Source: Bacillus andreraoultii (lineage in GTDB: Bacteria > Bacillota > Bacilli > Bacillales > Caldibacillaceae). Taken from it: 64,000 nt of DNA. The stretch is from assembly GCF_001244735.1 (NCBI RefSeq), contig NZ_LN868937.1, positions 79,501-143,500 of the forward strand. Direction: 5' to 3'. The translations under genes and the position numbers were made by a program. Below are positions 33,005-44,454 of this stretch, one piece after another (position 1 is the first letter of the stretch; each line of letters begins with the position of its first letter). Below the pieces are notes generated by a model, which worked only from the letters and a program-made list of their open reading frames with translations, searched no databases and had not been told where the DNA came from.

Positions 33005-33210
33005 GGGTTACTAGGAAACGATAAATTTATTTATTTCTACTTTCCGCAACACTAAGCTAAAACGACAGACCCCGAACCGTCTAAAGTCTCGAGCGACCCT
33101 CAGCTTTCTTCATTAACCGAACATAACAGGGACAATGGATAGTAAATCTTAATTATTTAAGCGAAAAAGATATGGTAGCTAAGATTAAACACGAACGTTA
33201 ACTATAATAA

Positions 33211-34587
<1,377 letters not shown>

Positions 34588-34661
34588 ATAGATGTTGTTG
34601 TACGAGAAAATTGCAACCCAATATGTAGAGGGGAAAGAACCCACTAAGTAATGGAACAAAA

Positions 34662-34695
34662 AATGTTCGGCTAATGATGGTCGAGCATTTTTTTG
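34662..34695 (+). terminator. terminator after purA
   Basis: The AATGTTCG / CGAGCATT stem (with a G-U pair) is followed by seven T. Confidence 0.7.
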
Positions 34696-35122
34696 CTAAT
34701 AGGAAAGTATAAACGTTCCAATTTCTACTTTCAAATACCATAAGCGCACAAAGAAGGCTCTAGCAGTATTGCATCTCATCCCCCAAAAAGCTCTTTCGGC
34801 GAACGATAGTCTCATGGTTGCCTAAAGTATCAAGCGTCCCTGAGTTTTCTTTATTGCTTTATATACTCATTTGTGTAGATAAAACTGAAAAATAAAGGAA
34901 ATTCTATGATATGTGATGAATTCATTGATAATTTCATGATAAAGTAGTAAGTGGAGCAAATTTATAGAGTTGCATTTTTTATTCTTTAAGTAACCTAGTT
35001 ATCATATGGGGAAGAAATAAACTATAATATTAATAGTAGTGATATAAAATGAGTATGTTCATTCAACGACTTTGATTTATATAAAACTTTAGAGATTGTA
35101 ATAGGAGAGAGGAGAGATATAT
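34696..35122. other. purA-walR intergenic region
   Basis: About 430 bases with no frame I can support. It must contain the walR operon promoter. A 34-base word at 34822-34855 resembles one at 33081-33114 after dnaB. Confidence 0.5.
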
Positions 35123-35830
35123 ATGCCAAAGAAGATTCTTATCGTGGATGACGAGAAACCAATTGCTGATATTTTGCAATTCAACTTAAAAAAGGACGGA
35201 TATGAAGTTTACTGTGCTTATGATGGGGATGAGGCGTTGGAAATTGTTGATGAAGTTGAACCAGATCTTGTTTTACTAGATATTATGCTCCCAGAAAAAG
35301 ATGGTATGGAAGTATGTAAAGAAATTCGTAAAAAATATGAAATGCCAATTATTATGTTGACCGCAAAAGATTCAGAGATTGATAAAGTACTAGGTCTTGA
35401 ACTAGGTGCAGATGACTATGTGACAAAACCTTTTAGTACAAGGGAGTTATTAGCCCGTGTGAAGGCAAATCTACGACGACACCAAAATGTAAATACAATA
35501 AATACTGAAAATGCAACGAATGAGATTGCCATTGGCTCGCTTGTTATTCATCCAGATGCGTATATTGTTTCAAAACGGGGAGAAATGATCGAGTTAACCC
35601 ATCGTGAATTTGAGCTACTCTATTACTTGGCAAAACATCCGGGACAAGTAATGACAAGGGAACATTTATTACAAACCGTATGGGGTTACGATTATTTTGG
35701 TGATGTTCGAACAGTTGACGTAACGGTTAGACGATTAAGGGAAAAAATTGAAGATAATCCAAGCCACCCTGGGTGGTTAGTAACAAGACGTGGTGTCGGT
35801 TATTATTTGCAAAATCCTGAACAGGAGTAA
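35123..35830 (+). CDS. walR: response regulator WalR
   Basis: The 235-residue OmpR-type response regulator of the essential WalRK system that controls cell-wall hydrolases. Receiver domain: acidic pocket VDDEKP, phospho-acceptor Asp53 in [17 protein letters not shown] and the Lys in [10 protein letters not shown]. The C-terminal winged helix includes [22 protein letters not shown] and [25 protein letters not shown] precedes the ATG. First gene of walRKHIJ. Confidence 0.98.
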   Translation: MPKKILIVDDEKPIADILQFNLKKDGYEVYCAYDGDEALEIVDEVEPDLVLLDIMLPEKDGMEVCKEIRKKYEMPIIMLTAKDSEIDKVLGLELGADDYVTKPFSTRELLARVKANLRRHQNVNTINTENATNEIAIGSLVIHPDAYIVSKRGEMIELTHREFELLYYLAKHPGQVMTREHLLQTVWGYDYFGDVRTVDVTVRRLREKIEDNPSHPGWLVTRRGVGYYLQNPEQE

Positions 35831-35838
35831 TCGGAGAA

Positions 35839-37662
35839 ATGAAAAGGGCAAAGATTTTTACATCCATCCGATTAAAATTTATTTTATTTTTTGTTTTACT
35901 TATCTTGTTAGCCATGCAAATAATTGGTGTATATTTTGTTCGAGAGTTGGAAAATGAGTTAACGCGGAATTTTAAGGATTCTATCTTAAACCGAGTAAAG
36001 TTAATTACTTATAATCTAGAACAGGAATTTTTAGAAGACCGATCTACGGAAGGCTCAACTTCTTTAGAAGACGATATTGAAAAATTATTAATTGATAATA
36101 AATCATCTGATATTGAAGAAATGCGTGTTTATGATAAAAATTTACGAGTCATTGCCATATCTGATCTTGGAAGTCGCAATAAAGTTGGTCAACGGACGAC
36201 TGATATTGTCGTTACCCGAACTTTTGTAACAGAAGAAATGATTGAAAAAATGTCGATAGATGATGCGACGAATGAAAGAAAGTGGCAATTGTATGTTCCC
36301 TTCAAAGTAAATGATCAAGTAGAAGGGATTATTTATATTGAGGGGAATATTGAGCGAGTATTTAAACAGGTTCAAGTAATTAATCAAGTATTTATAAACG
36401 GATCACTCATAGCACTTGTTTTTACTGCGATTGTTGCTGTTATTGTTGCTCAAACGATTACAAGACCGATAACGGATATGAAAAGGCAAGCTCAAGCAAT
36501 GGCTCGTGGGAATTACTCAAGAAAAGTAAAAGTATATGGTTATGACGAAATAGGTCAATTAGCGATAACTTTTAATAATCTATCAAAAAAATTACAAGAT
36601 GAACAGGCTAAAACCGATAGTGAAAAGCGGAAATTATCATCAATTTTAAGATATATGACAGATGGAGTTATTTCTACGGATCGAAAAGGTAGGATTATTC
36701 TTATAAATGAAGCAGCAGAAACGATGTTGAATGTTACACGTGAAACAGTTGTATCTAAAAACATAATTGATGTACTTGGTATTGGCGATGAATATACTTT
36801 TAAAGAACTAACGGAGGAACAAAATTCTATTATTCTTGACTACAGTACAGATTTGCTTCCTTTAATTGTACGGGCCAATTTTTCACTAATTCAAAAAGAA
36901 ACAGGAATAATGAACGGCTTAATTGTTGTATTACATGATATAACTGAGCAAGAAAAAATTGAACAAGAGCGTCGAGAATTTGTTGCGAATGTTTCACATG
37001 AATTACGGACTCCGTTAACAACGATGAGAAGTTACTTAGAATCATTAAGCGATGGGGCATGGAGGGATAAGGAAATCGCTCCTCATTTCTTAAAAGTCAC
37101 ACAAAATGAAACGGAACGTATGATTCGTTTAGTTAATGACTTACTTGTTTTATCAAGAATGGATAGCCATGATTATCAGTTACGTAAAGAAATAATAAAT
37201 ATGGAGAAGTTCCTTGATCACGTGATTGATCGGTTTGAAATGACAAAGGAAAAGGGCGTAACCTTTATTCGAAAGTATCCGAAAGAACAAGTGTATGCAG
37301 AAATAGATCAAGATAAAATTACACAAGTATTAGATAATACAATTTCCAATGCACTAAAATATTCACCTGAGGGCGGAACAGTTACAATTCGGTTGAGTGT
37401 CCAAAATGAGGAACTTGAAGTAGCCATATCGGATCAAGGAGTCGGCATTCCAAAGAGTAGTATTCACCGTATTTTTGACCGCTTTTATCGTGTCGATCGG
37501 GCAAGATCAAGGCAAGTTGGTGGAACAGGGCTGGGTCTTGCTATAGCTAAAGAAATGGTTCAAGCTCATGGCGGAAAAATTTGGGCTACAAGTACTGATG
37601 GAAAAGGCACAACAGTTCATTTCACCCTTCCATACGATCGGGATCAAGGGGATGATTTTTAA
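35839..37662 (+). CDS. walK: sensor histidine kinase WalK
   Basis: A 607-residue membrane kinase: helix 1 (about 13-32), an extracellular PAS-like domain, helix 2 (about 184-203), HAMP, a cytoplasmic PAS domain, HisKA with the phospho-accepting His in NVSHELRTPLTTMRSYLESL, and the ATPase domain with N-box NTISNALKYSPEG and GGTGLGLAIAKEM. It phosphorylates WalR in response to wall status. It starts 8 bases after walR stops and ends in an overlap with walH (TAATG). Confidence 0.97.
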   Translation: MKRAKIFTSIRLKFILFFVLLILLAMQIIGVYFVRELENELTRNFKDSILNRVKLITYNLEQEFLEDRSTEGSTSLEDDIEKLLIDNKSSDIEEMRVYDKNLRVIAISDLGSRNKVGQRTTDIVVTRTFVTEEMIEKMSIDDATNERKWQLYVPFKVNDQVEGIIYIEGNIERVFKQVQVINQVFINGSLIALVFTAIVAVIVAQTITRPITDMKRQAQAMARGNYSRKVKVYGYDEIGQLAITFNNLSKKLQDEQAKTDSEKRKLSSILRYMTDGVISTDRKGRIILINEAAETMLNVTRETVVSKNIIDVLGIGDEYTFKELTEEQNSIILDYSTDLLPLIVRANFSLIQKETGIMNGLIVVLHDITEQEKIEQERREFVANVSHELRTPLTTMRSYLESLSDGAWRDKEIAPHFLKVTQNETERMIRLVNDLLVLSRMDSHDYQLRKEIINMEKFLDHVIDRFEMTKEKGVTFIRKYPKEQVYAEIDQDKITQVLDNTISNALKYSPEGGTVTIRLSVQNEELEVAISDQGVGIPKSSIHRIFDRFYRVDRARSRQVGGTGLGLAIAKEMVQAHGGKIWATSTDGKGTTVHFTLPYDRDQGDDF

Positions 37663-38972
37663 TGAAACTAGAACAATTTAAATCGATTCTACTTACTGTT
37701 TTAGTTTTAATTAGTATCATATTCTTTTGGAGTCTTGTAACGTTCCAAAAGAATTATGAACTTGTATCAAATCAAGATAATGTAAAAGAAGTAAAAAAAA
37801 TAAATAATATTAAAAAGGATGTAAAGGAATTAGTCATCCCGAATAAAATTATTTACCGAAATGATAAAAAAAGTTATCATGGTGTTCAAAATATGAATGC
37901 AATCACACCATTTATGGATGAAGTAAGGGACTTTAGCTTTTACGGCTTTCAAAGGGGTGCCAACGAGTTTGCCAATAAGTTTGATGAATCTCCAGATAGC
38001 CAAGTATTAATTATTGAATTTCCTGGAGACATTCCTTATGAATTATTAAAATCCATGTATACAGTAGAATCGAAAGAAGTACCGAATGGAAATTTTCGTT
38101 ACTTAATTATATTTCCGAATGATTTAAAGAATGATGAGGGAATTGTTTACTTCGCGTCTACTGATTTACATTCAATTGTAAAGGCAAATGTGTGGTCTAG
38201 CTCTTTTGATAATATAAAGAAGTTGATGCAGAGTATAAATGGAAAAGGCCCATCTTATTATGCCTATAGGAAAAAATCCGGTGGCTATTTATTTGTTGCA
38301 AAAGATGAGATAACAATACCAGATGAGCAATATTATCCACGTCTGTACGATGAGAAAATATTTGTAGATACATTACTTTCGAATCCAGATATGGTGACGA
38401 TTAATGGGAATGAGTATACAGATGGTTCAAGTTTGTTAAAATTTCAAAACGATCGGCAAATGTTGACGCTTGTCGACACGACCGTTACAGAATCACCAGC
38501 TTCTGTCTATGATATGATCACGACGAGCATAAATTATATAAATGGTCATGGGGGTTGGACAGACCAATATTATTATTCCGGCGCATATTTAAGTTCGAAA
38601 AAAATTAGTTTCCAACTTTATACAAATAATTATCCTGTCTTTAATGAAAGTGGATTAAATGAGTTAGCGTTGGAAGTTGGAAATACGAAAATCCATTCTT
38701 ATAAACGACCATATTTTCGATTAGACTTTATTTCGTATAATCCAACAAAACAAGATATTAAACTACCATCAGGGACGACTGTATTAAATAATATGCAAAA
38801 AGATGGAGTTGACTTGGAGACCGTTGACGATGTAATTATCGGCTATTACATGTATAGAGATAATGAAAAGGGAGTTGTAAAGTTCCAACCATCTTGGTTC
38901 TATAAAATAGGTAATTCGTGGATACGATTTACTGAGCGAATGACAGGAGGGATCAAGCATGGATTGGAGTAG
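37662..38972 (+). CDS. walH: WalRK regulatory protein WalH (YycH)
   Basis: A 436-residue protein with one N-terminal membrane helix (about 8-27) and a large extracytoplasmic part, of the YycH family. It interacts with WalK at the membrane and lowers (in B. subtilis) WalRK activity together with WalI. It overlaps walK at its start and walI by 14 bases at its end. Confidence 0.95.
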   Translation: MKLEQFKSILLTVLVLISIIFFWSLVTFQKNYELVSNQDNVKEVKKINNIKKDVKELVIPNKIIYRNDKKSYHGVQNMNAITPFMDEVRDFSFYGFQRGANEFANKFDESPDSQVLIIEFPGDIPYELLKSMYTVESKEVPNGNFRYLIIFPNDLKNDEGIVYFASTDLHSIVKANVWSSSFDNIKKLMQSINGKGPSYYAYRKKSGGYLFVAKDEITIPDEQYYPRLYDEKIFVDTLLSNPDMVTINGNEYTDGSSLLKFQNDRQMLTLVDTTVTESPASVYDMITTSINYINGHGGWTDQYYYSGAYLSSKKISFQLYTNNYPVFNESGLNELALEVGNTKIHSYKRPYFRLDFISYNPTKQDIKLPSGTTVLNNMQKDGVDLETVDDVIIGYYMYRDNEKGVVKFQPSWFYKIGNSWIRFTERMTGGIKHGLE

Positions 38973-39744
38973 AGCGAAAACCGTGTTTATCATTACTTTT
39001 CTAATCATGGATATTTTCCTAGCCTATCAAATTTTTAACCAGAGAAGTAAGAACACATATGATTTAATACAAGATACACCCATTGACCAACAGTTAAAAG
39101 CAGATAATATAAAAATAGAAACAGAACTTCCGCTAAAGCCAACAAAGGAAAGTTATGTAGAAGCGGATGCAATGCGTTTTAGTGATGGTGAGTTAGCAAT
39201 ACTACCGGACCAAACGATTGATGTACTAAATGATACAATGGTGAAAAGTCAATTAATAAAACCTTATCCATTAAAAAAGGATTGGAAAAAGGCTGATGTA
39301 GATAATTTTGTAGCAAATTATGTGTATAAAGGAAGTCAGTACGGCTTTTATCAGTATAATAAAGAAAACCATACGATTATGTATTATCAGCTTTATGATG
39401 GAAAGATGTTATATAAAAATACGAGTGGACAAATTGAAATAACGTTAAACGATAAGAATGAAATTATATCGTATACGCAAACAATGCTCGATGGAATTAA
39501 GAAAATATCAGAACAAGATATCATTACTTCCCATGAAGCGATGACGATTCTTTATAATAAAGGTTCAATAGATAGTGGTAGTAGCATTACAAATGTCGTA
39601 CTTGGTTACTACACATTAGTTCCTATTAAATCTTCACAGTTATTAGCCCCAACCTGGTGCTTTACGATTGATAATAAAAGAGATTATTTTGTGAATGCTG
39701 TAGAAGGACATGTACTTAATGAGGAAGAGGAAATTGTTAAGTAA
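38959..39744 (+). CDS. walI: WalRK regulatory protein WalI (YycI)
   Basis: A 261-residue protein with one N-terminal helix (about 6-23) and an extracytoplasmic YycI domain related in fold to that of WalH. It works with WalH on WalK. An AGGAGG site within the end of walH precedes the ATG. Confidence 0.95.
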   Translation: MDWSRAKTVFIITFLIMDIFLAYQIFNQRSKNTYDLIQDTPIDQQLKADNIKIETELPLKPTKESYVEADAMRFSDGELAILPDQTIDVLNDTMVKSQLIKPYPLKKDWKKADVDNFVANYVYKGSQYGFYQYNKENHTIMYYQLYDGKMLYKNTSGQIEITLNDKNEIISYTQTMLDGIKKISEQDIITSHEAMTILYNKGSIDSGSSITNVVLGYYTLVPIKSSQLLAPTWCFTIDNKRDYFVNAVEGHVLNEEEEIVK

Positions 39745-39884
39745 GAAAGTTACTTTAGGTAAACACATGAATATGTTATGATAATTCATATGTATGAATA
39801 AAGTTAGGCTGGTAGATTTCGATTTACTAGCCTTTAAATATGGTAGAAATCGACCGTAGATCATAATTTTTTGGAGTGAAAAGA

Positions 39885-40679
39885 ATGACATTGAAATTCA
39901 GTGTTTTAGCAAGTGGAAGTACTGGAAATGCGGTATATGTAGAAACAGAAGAGCACGCCTTTCTTGTTGACGCGGGACTAAGTGGTAAACAAATTGAAGG
40001 GTTATTTCAACAAATTGATCGTAAACCAAATGAACTAGATGGCATTCTTGTTACTCATGAGCATAGTGACCATATTAAAGGTGTAGGTATTTTAGCTAGA
40101 AAATATAAATTACCAATATATGCAAATGAAAAAACATGGCAAGCAATGTCACCATTAATAGGGGAAGTTCCAACGGATTTAAAATTTATTTTTCCTATGG
40201 AATCAGTCCGTTCGTTTAACGGGATTGATATTGAATCCTTTGGTGTTTCTCATGATGCGATTGAACCGATGTTTTACGTTTTCCATCATGAAGGGAAAAA
40301 ATTCGTGATTATAACCGATACAGGTTATGTTAGTAATCGAATGGTCGGGATAATTGAAAATGCAGATTATTATATTTTTGAAAGTAATCATGATGTGGAA
40401 ATGCTCCGGATGGGGAAATATCCGTGGAATATTAAACGGAGAATTTTAAGTGATGTGGGACATGTATCTAATGAAGATGCTGCACTAGCAATGTGCGAGT
40501 GTATTGGTGACCAAACGAGAGGGATTTATTTAGCCCATTTGAGTAAAGATAATAATATGAAAGAATTGGCAAGAATGTCTGTGAGTCAAGTTCTAGAAGG
40601 GAAAGGTTTCGCTGTTGGTGAGCAAATTTCCTTATATGATACAGATCCGAAAACACCAACCATATTAAAAGCGATTTAA
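39885..40679 (+). CDS. walJ: metallo-beta-lactamase-fold nuclease WalJ (YycJ)
   Basis: A 264-residue metallo-beta-lactamase-fold protein with the two-metal motif [10 protein letters not shown] and later metal ligands in [16 protein letters not shown] and the C-terminal [11 protein letters not shown]. YycJ proteins are 5'-3' exonucleases linked to mismatch repair and replication-wall coordination. The ATG at 39885 follows TTGGAG at a good distance. It ends the wal operon. Confidence 0.95.
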   Translation: MTLKFSVLASGSTGNAVYVETEEHAFLVDAGLSGKQIEGLFQQIDRKPNELDGILVTHEHSDHIKGVGILARKYKLPIYANEKTWQAMSPLIGEVPTDLKFIFPMESVRSFNGIDIESFGVSHDAIEPMFYVFHHEGKKFVIITDTGYVSNRMVGIIENADYYIFESNHDVEMLRMGKYPWNIKRRILSDVGHVSNEDAALAMCECIGDQTRGIYLAHLSKDNNMKELARMSVSQVLEGKGFAVGEQISLYDTDPKTPTILKAI

Positions 40680-40865
40680 GACGTCAAAGCGGTATTTGGA
40701 AAGCTAAATCATGTGATTAAGACATTTTCTTAATGACTTTAGTTTTTAGATTAAATTGTGTTGGGGACAAATGGAGGCAGTGCTTGCGGGATGTGGCCGT
40801 CTGATATTAGCAACAACAAACTTTACAAAAATAATCCTTTCATTTAAGATGTCACTTTTGAAGTA

Positions 40866-40896
40866 AGCTTTTGTTCTATGGGACAAAGGCTTTTTC
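40866..40896 (+). terminator. terminator between walJ and the HtrA-like gene
   Basis: An 11-bp stem AGCTTTTGTTC / GGACAAAGGCT with a 4-base loop is followed by TTTTTC. The remaining parts of 40680-41176 show no gene. Confidence 0.75.
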
Positions 40897-41176
40897 GTAT
40901 GTTAAAGGGAGAAGGAAATCAATGATATAGTAAAAAGTATCTGGATATATGAATCGCTTTTATACAATAAGTGTTTTTACATACTGAAGATATTCTTACA
41001 GTTGAGATTCGAATTTTTTTATTATCATTTGCTAATATTAAACGAGAGCAGATGATTGTAAAAGTCAATTTGAATAAAGAGCTACCAAATTATTGATGAA
41101 TACATAAGAAAGACTTGATTTATTAACGTAAGCTTTGTATATCAAAACAAAAATTTGAATTAACGGAGGTGTACCC

Positions 41177-42388
41177 ATGGGTTTTTATGACGATGAAGAA
41201 TATGGTGGGTATGGAACAAGAAAAAAACCAAAGCAAAATAAACTAGGGTTTTTCTTTTCGGGGCTAATAGGTTCAATTATAGGTGGGTTAATTGTTGCGG
41301 TTGCTTCTCCTTTTTTACATAATAACGACAATCCGAATCAAGAGGATGCTATTGTGGAAAGTACGGAAAAGAATAATGATGGATCCTTTGTCCAAAATGT
41401 TTCGGTAAAGGTGAATACAGATATTACAAAGGCGGTTGATAAAGCAAGTGACGCGGTTGTAGGTATTATTAATATACAAGGTGGAAACTTTTGGACACAA
41501 GCACAAGAAGCGGGCACTGGGTCGGGGGTTATTTATAAGAAACAAGGTGATTCCGCCTACATTGTAACTAACCATCACGTAGTTGAAAATGCGAATCGTT
41601 TAGAAGTCATGATGCCGGATGGTTCTAAAATTGAAGCCGAACTGCTTGGAAGTGATATTTGGACAGATTTAGCAGTGTTACGAGTTAATGGTCAGAATGT
41701 TAAAACCGTTGCTGAATTTGGTAATTCGGATACATTAAAATTAGGAGAACCTGTCATTGCGATTGGAAATCCACTCGGACTCGAATTTGCAGGTTCTATT
41801 ACACAAGGGATTATATCAGGATTAGAAAGAACGGTTCCACTTGATTTTAATAATGATGGTGTACCTGATTGGAATGCTGAGGTTTTACAAACAGATGCAG
41901 CGATCAATCCAGGTAACAGTGGTGGTGCGTTAGTAAATATTTCTGGGCAAGTCGTCGGGATTAACTCAATGAAAATTGCCCAGGAACAAGTTGAGGGGAT
42001 TGGTTTTTCCATTCCGATAAATACAGCTATTCCAATTATTGAAGACTTGGAAAAAAGTGGTGAAGTTAAACGACCTTATATGGGGGTATCTCTAGAAGAT
42101 CTAGATGAAGTTCCAAATTACCACCAAGAGCAGACATTACGCTTACCAAATAATGTTACATCTGGTTTAGTCATTGCAGATATTGCTGCTTCAGGACCTG
42201 CGGCAAAGGCTGGTTTGAAAAAGATGGATGTGATTGTAAAACTCGACAATCAGAAAATCAATACGATTATTGAGTTACGTAAATATTTATTCCAAAAGAA
42301 GCGAATTGGAGATCATATGAAGGTTGGTTTTTACCGTAATGGAAAATACGAGGAAAGAACCATTATTTTAACAAAAGAAGCTAGATAA
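41177..42388 (+). CDS. HtrA/DegP-like serine protease (YyxA/HtrC)
   Basis: A 403-residue membrane-anchored protease. It has a basic cytoplasmic N-terminus, one helix (about 24-46), a trypsin-like domain with catalytic His in TNHHVVENA, Asp in WTDLAVLRV and Ser in NPGNSGGALVN, and one PDZ domain at the C-terminus (GLVIADIAASGPAAKAGLKK). It degrades or holds misfolded exported proteins. Its place after walJ is the conserved one. ACGGAGG precedes the ATG. Confidence 0.96.
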   Translation: MGFYDDEEYGGYGTRKKPKQNKLGFFFSGLIGSIIGGLIVAVASPFLHNNDNPNQEDAIVESTEKNNDGSFVQNVSVKVNTDITKAVDKASDAVVGIINIQGGNFWTQAQEAGTGSGVIYKKQGDSAYIVTNHHVVENANRLEVMMPDGSKIEAELLGSDIWTDLAVLRVNGQNVKTVAEFGNSDTLKLGEPVIAIGNPLGLEFAGSITQGIISGLERTVPLDFNNDGVPDWNAEVLQTDAAINPGNSGGALVNISGQVVGINSMKIAQEQVEGIGFSIPINTAIPIIEDLEKSGEVKRPYMGVSLEDLDEVPNYHQEQTLRLPNNVTSGLVIADIAASGPAAKAGLKKMDVIVKLDNQKINTIIELRKYLFQKKRIGDHMKVGFYRNGKYEERTIILTKEAR

Positions 42389-42463
42389 AATAATGAATTG
42401 GCGGAACCGACACTTTTTGTAAGGGAAATGGAGGTTCCGCTCACATAATTGACAGGTGAGGAT

Positions 42464-42625
42464 ATGAAAATTTTCTGTTGTAAGGAACATGTAGAATACG
42501 GACTAGAGGAAATAATAAATGAAGGTGAAGTTTCACCGAAATTAGAGGAGTTAAAAGAGAGTGAATTACCAACAGCTCCCTGTGAATACTGTGGACAAGA
42601 TGCAGTATATATTGTGTCGAACTAA
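42464..42625 (+). CDS. CxxH/CxxC small protein
   Basis: I read a 53-residue protein starting MKIFCCKEHVEYGLEEIINE and ending PCEYCGQDAVYIVSN. The C-x-x-H near the start and C-x-x-C near the end would form a zinc site. Small proteins of this pattern stand between the HtrA-like gene and rlmH in many Bacilli. The function is unknown. AGGTGAGG precedes the ATG. It is too short for many gene-calling cut-offs. Confidence 0.85.
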   Translation: MKIFCCKEHVEYGLEEIINEGEVSPKLEELKESELPTAPCEYCGQDAVYIVSN

Positions 42626-42640
42626 TATTCTCATACAAAA

Positions 42641-42793
42641 TGTGGATAATAAATGTGGATATGTGGATAACTCTTGTTAATAAGTTGTCAGTAATCTGTT
42701 TATAGCTTGTTTATAAAGTGGGGAAAACAGACGGAAAGTGAATAAAGAGTGTGATGACTATATTTTTAAAAAGAAAAATATTGGTTATCCACT
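42641..42793. promoter_or_regulatory. DnaA-box cluster
   Basis: TGTGGATAA at 42641-42649, TGTGGATAT at 42654-42662 and TGTGGATAA at 42662-42670 are DnaA boxes (TTATCCACA on the other strand) in close series. A fourth, opposite copy, TTATCCACT, is at 42785-42793. Between them the sequence is A/T-rich. It lies in an origin-proximal region and may titrate DnaA. Confidence 0.7.
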
Positions 42794-42822
42794 TGTTAAT
42801 CATTTGTTTCGATAAAATACTT

Positions 42823-42863
42823 AAAAAAGGCAAGTGAGTATACATCGTCACCTGCCTTTTTTT
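42823..42863. terminator. bidirectional terminator before the RlmD-like gene
   Basis: AAAAAAGGCA-A-GTGA pairs with TCAC-C-TGCCTTTTTT across a 9-base loop. It separates convergent units. Confidence 0.8.
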
Positions 42864-42867
42864 AGTA

Positions 42868-44268
42868 TTATTCAATTGTGTCGTTTTTAATTAGTAGAGC
42901 AACACATTCAACATGAACGGTATGTGGAAAGAGGTCAACGGGTTGAACCTTTTGCAATGTATAACCGAATGGAACTAATTGTGTAATATCTGTTGCAAAT
43001 GTTTCGGGATTACAAGAAACATATACAATTCTTTCCGGTTGTGCACGGCCAATTTTACGCATAACTTTCCCACCTGCACCGGAACGTGGTGGATCAAGTA
43101 AAAGAAGTTCTGGTCTACCAAATGATTGTAATACTTCATCAATCCCATGACGAGCGTCCTTAGCTAAGAAATGCGTATTCGTGATTCCATTATCATTTGC
43201 ATTTCGCTTTGCGGATTCAATGGATGTCTCGACAATTTCAATACCACTTAACTCTTTCACTCTTTCTGCAAATGGTAATGAAAATGTTCCAACTCCACAG
43301 AAGAGATCGATCATCTTCTCTTGTTCTGTCGGTTGTCCCATTTCAATAGCTAAATCGACTAATTTTTGTGCTTGAGTTGGGTTTGTTTGAAAGAACGTAT
43401 CGAACCAAAGACGATAACGGAACCCAGATAATTCATCATAAATAAAATCACGGCCAAGAAGTATATGTGTTTTTTCCGCTTGGGTACGGTCCGCCCAGTC
43501 TCGGTTTTCCAACCAGAGTAAACTTTTGACCTCAGGGAATTTACTCTCAATTCGCTTAACTAGATCAGTAGCAACCTCTTTAAGATTTTCCTCTGGTGCC
43601 TCAGTGGCAAACAAAGCTAACATAATTTCACCAGTTGCAAAGGACTCCCGAACCATTAAATGACGTAATAATCCCTCATGGGCATCTTTATTATAACCTG
43701 ATAGGTCATGGTCCTTTGCCCAGCGAGCCACTTCCATTGTTGCCTCGACCATCTTTTGACCAGCAATTAAACATGTTTCAAGGGAAATAATTTTACGGAA
43801 ATTTCCTTGTTCATGAAGACCGAGGGCACCATCAGGAGCAAAGGTAAATTCCATTTTATTACGGTAATGCCAGGGATTTTCCATACCAATTGTATCTTGG
43901 ACAAGGTTAGGATCAAATCCTTGTGCGACAATAGTTTCTTTTACAAAACGTGTTTTTTCTTGAAGCTGGCCATTGTATTGCCAATGTTGCCAAACACAAC
44001 CACCACAGAGGTCAAAGTGTGGACATGCTGGACCAATTCGTTCAGGATGTGCTTCAATAATTTCCTCTACGATTGCTTTTCTTCTTCTACGTTCAGGTTT
44101 ATCGACTGAAACTCTAACCTTTTCACCGGGTAATGTTTGCGGTACGGTTAAACGTAATTTTTTTTGATTGCCTTGTTCATTTTCATGCCATACGACAGCT
44201 TGTCCCGAACCCTTTTTATCTAATTGACGAATTTTAGTTACAAATGATTCTCCTACAGTTGTTGTCAA
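42868..44268 (-). CDS. rlmD: 23S rRNA (uracil-5-)-methyltransferase, RlmD/RlmCD type
   Basis: A 466-residue SAM-dependent RNA methyltransferase. An N-terminal TRAM domain (RQLDKKGSGQAVVWH) is followed by the [4Fe-4S] cysteines in CPHFDLCGGCVWQHW, and the catalytic domain has DLFCGVGTFSLPFA, LLLDPPRSGAG and the catalytic Cys in YVSCNPETFATD. In Bacilli one enzyme (RlmCD) makes both m5U747 and m5U1939, so the RlmD label may be too narrow. AGGAGG precedes the ATG at 44268. Confidence 0.93.
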   Translation of the reverse strand: MTTTVGESFVTKIRQLDKKGSGQAVVWHENEQGNQKKLRLTVPQTLPGEKVRVSVDKPERRRRKAIVEEIIEAHPERIGPACPHFDLCGGCVWQHWQYNGQLQEKTRFVKETIVAQGFDPNLVQDTIGMENPWHYRNKMEFTFAPDGALGLHEQGNFRKIISLETCLIAGQKMVEATMEVARWAKDHDLSGYNKDAHEGLLRHLMVRESFATGEIMLALFATEAPEENLKEVATDLVKRIESKFPEVKSLLWLENRDWADRTQAEKTHILLGRDFIYDELSGFRYRLWFDTFFQTNPTQAQKLVDLAIEMGQPTEQEKMIDLFCGVGTFSLPFAERVKELSGIEIVETSIESAKRNANDNGITNTHFLAKDARHGIDEVLQSFGRPELLLLDPPRSGAGGKVMRKIGRAQPERIVYVSCNPETFATDITQLVPFGYTLQKVQPVDLFPHTVHVECVALLIKNDTIE

Positions 44269-44454
44269 TCGTTTTCCTCCTTTAATTTGGGATATATATG
44301 ATTAACTCTAAGACTTACATATAGATGGTGTTATCTGAGTATAGTGGTTTTCATACTTACCTATTATAACGGAATTACAATGAATTTGAAATTGCTGTAA
44401 TGTAGTAGTTTTTAGCAAGTTTCTTTCTTGCTGAGTGGGAAGAAATCCGAAATA

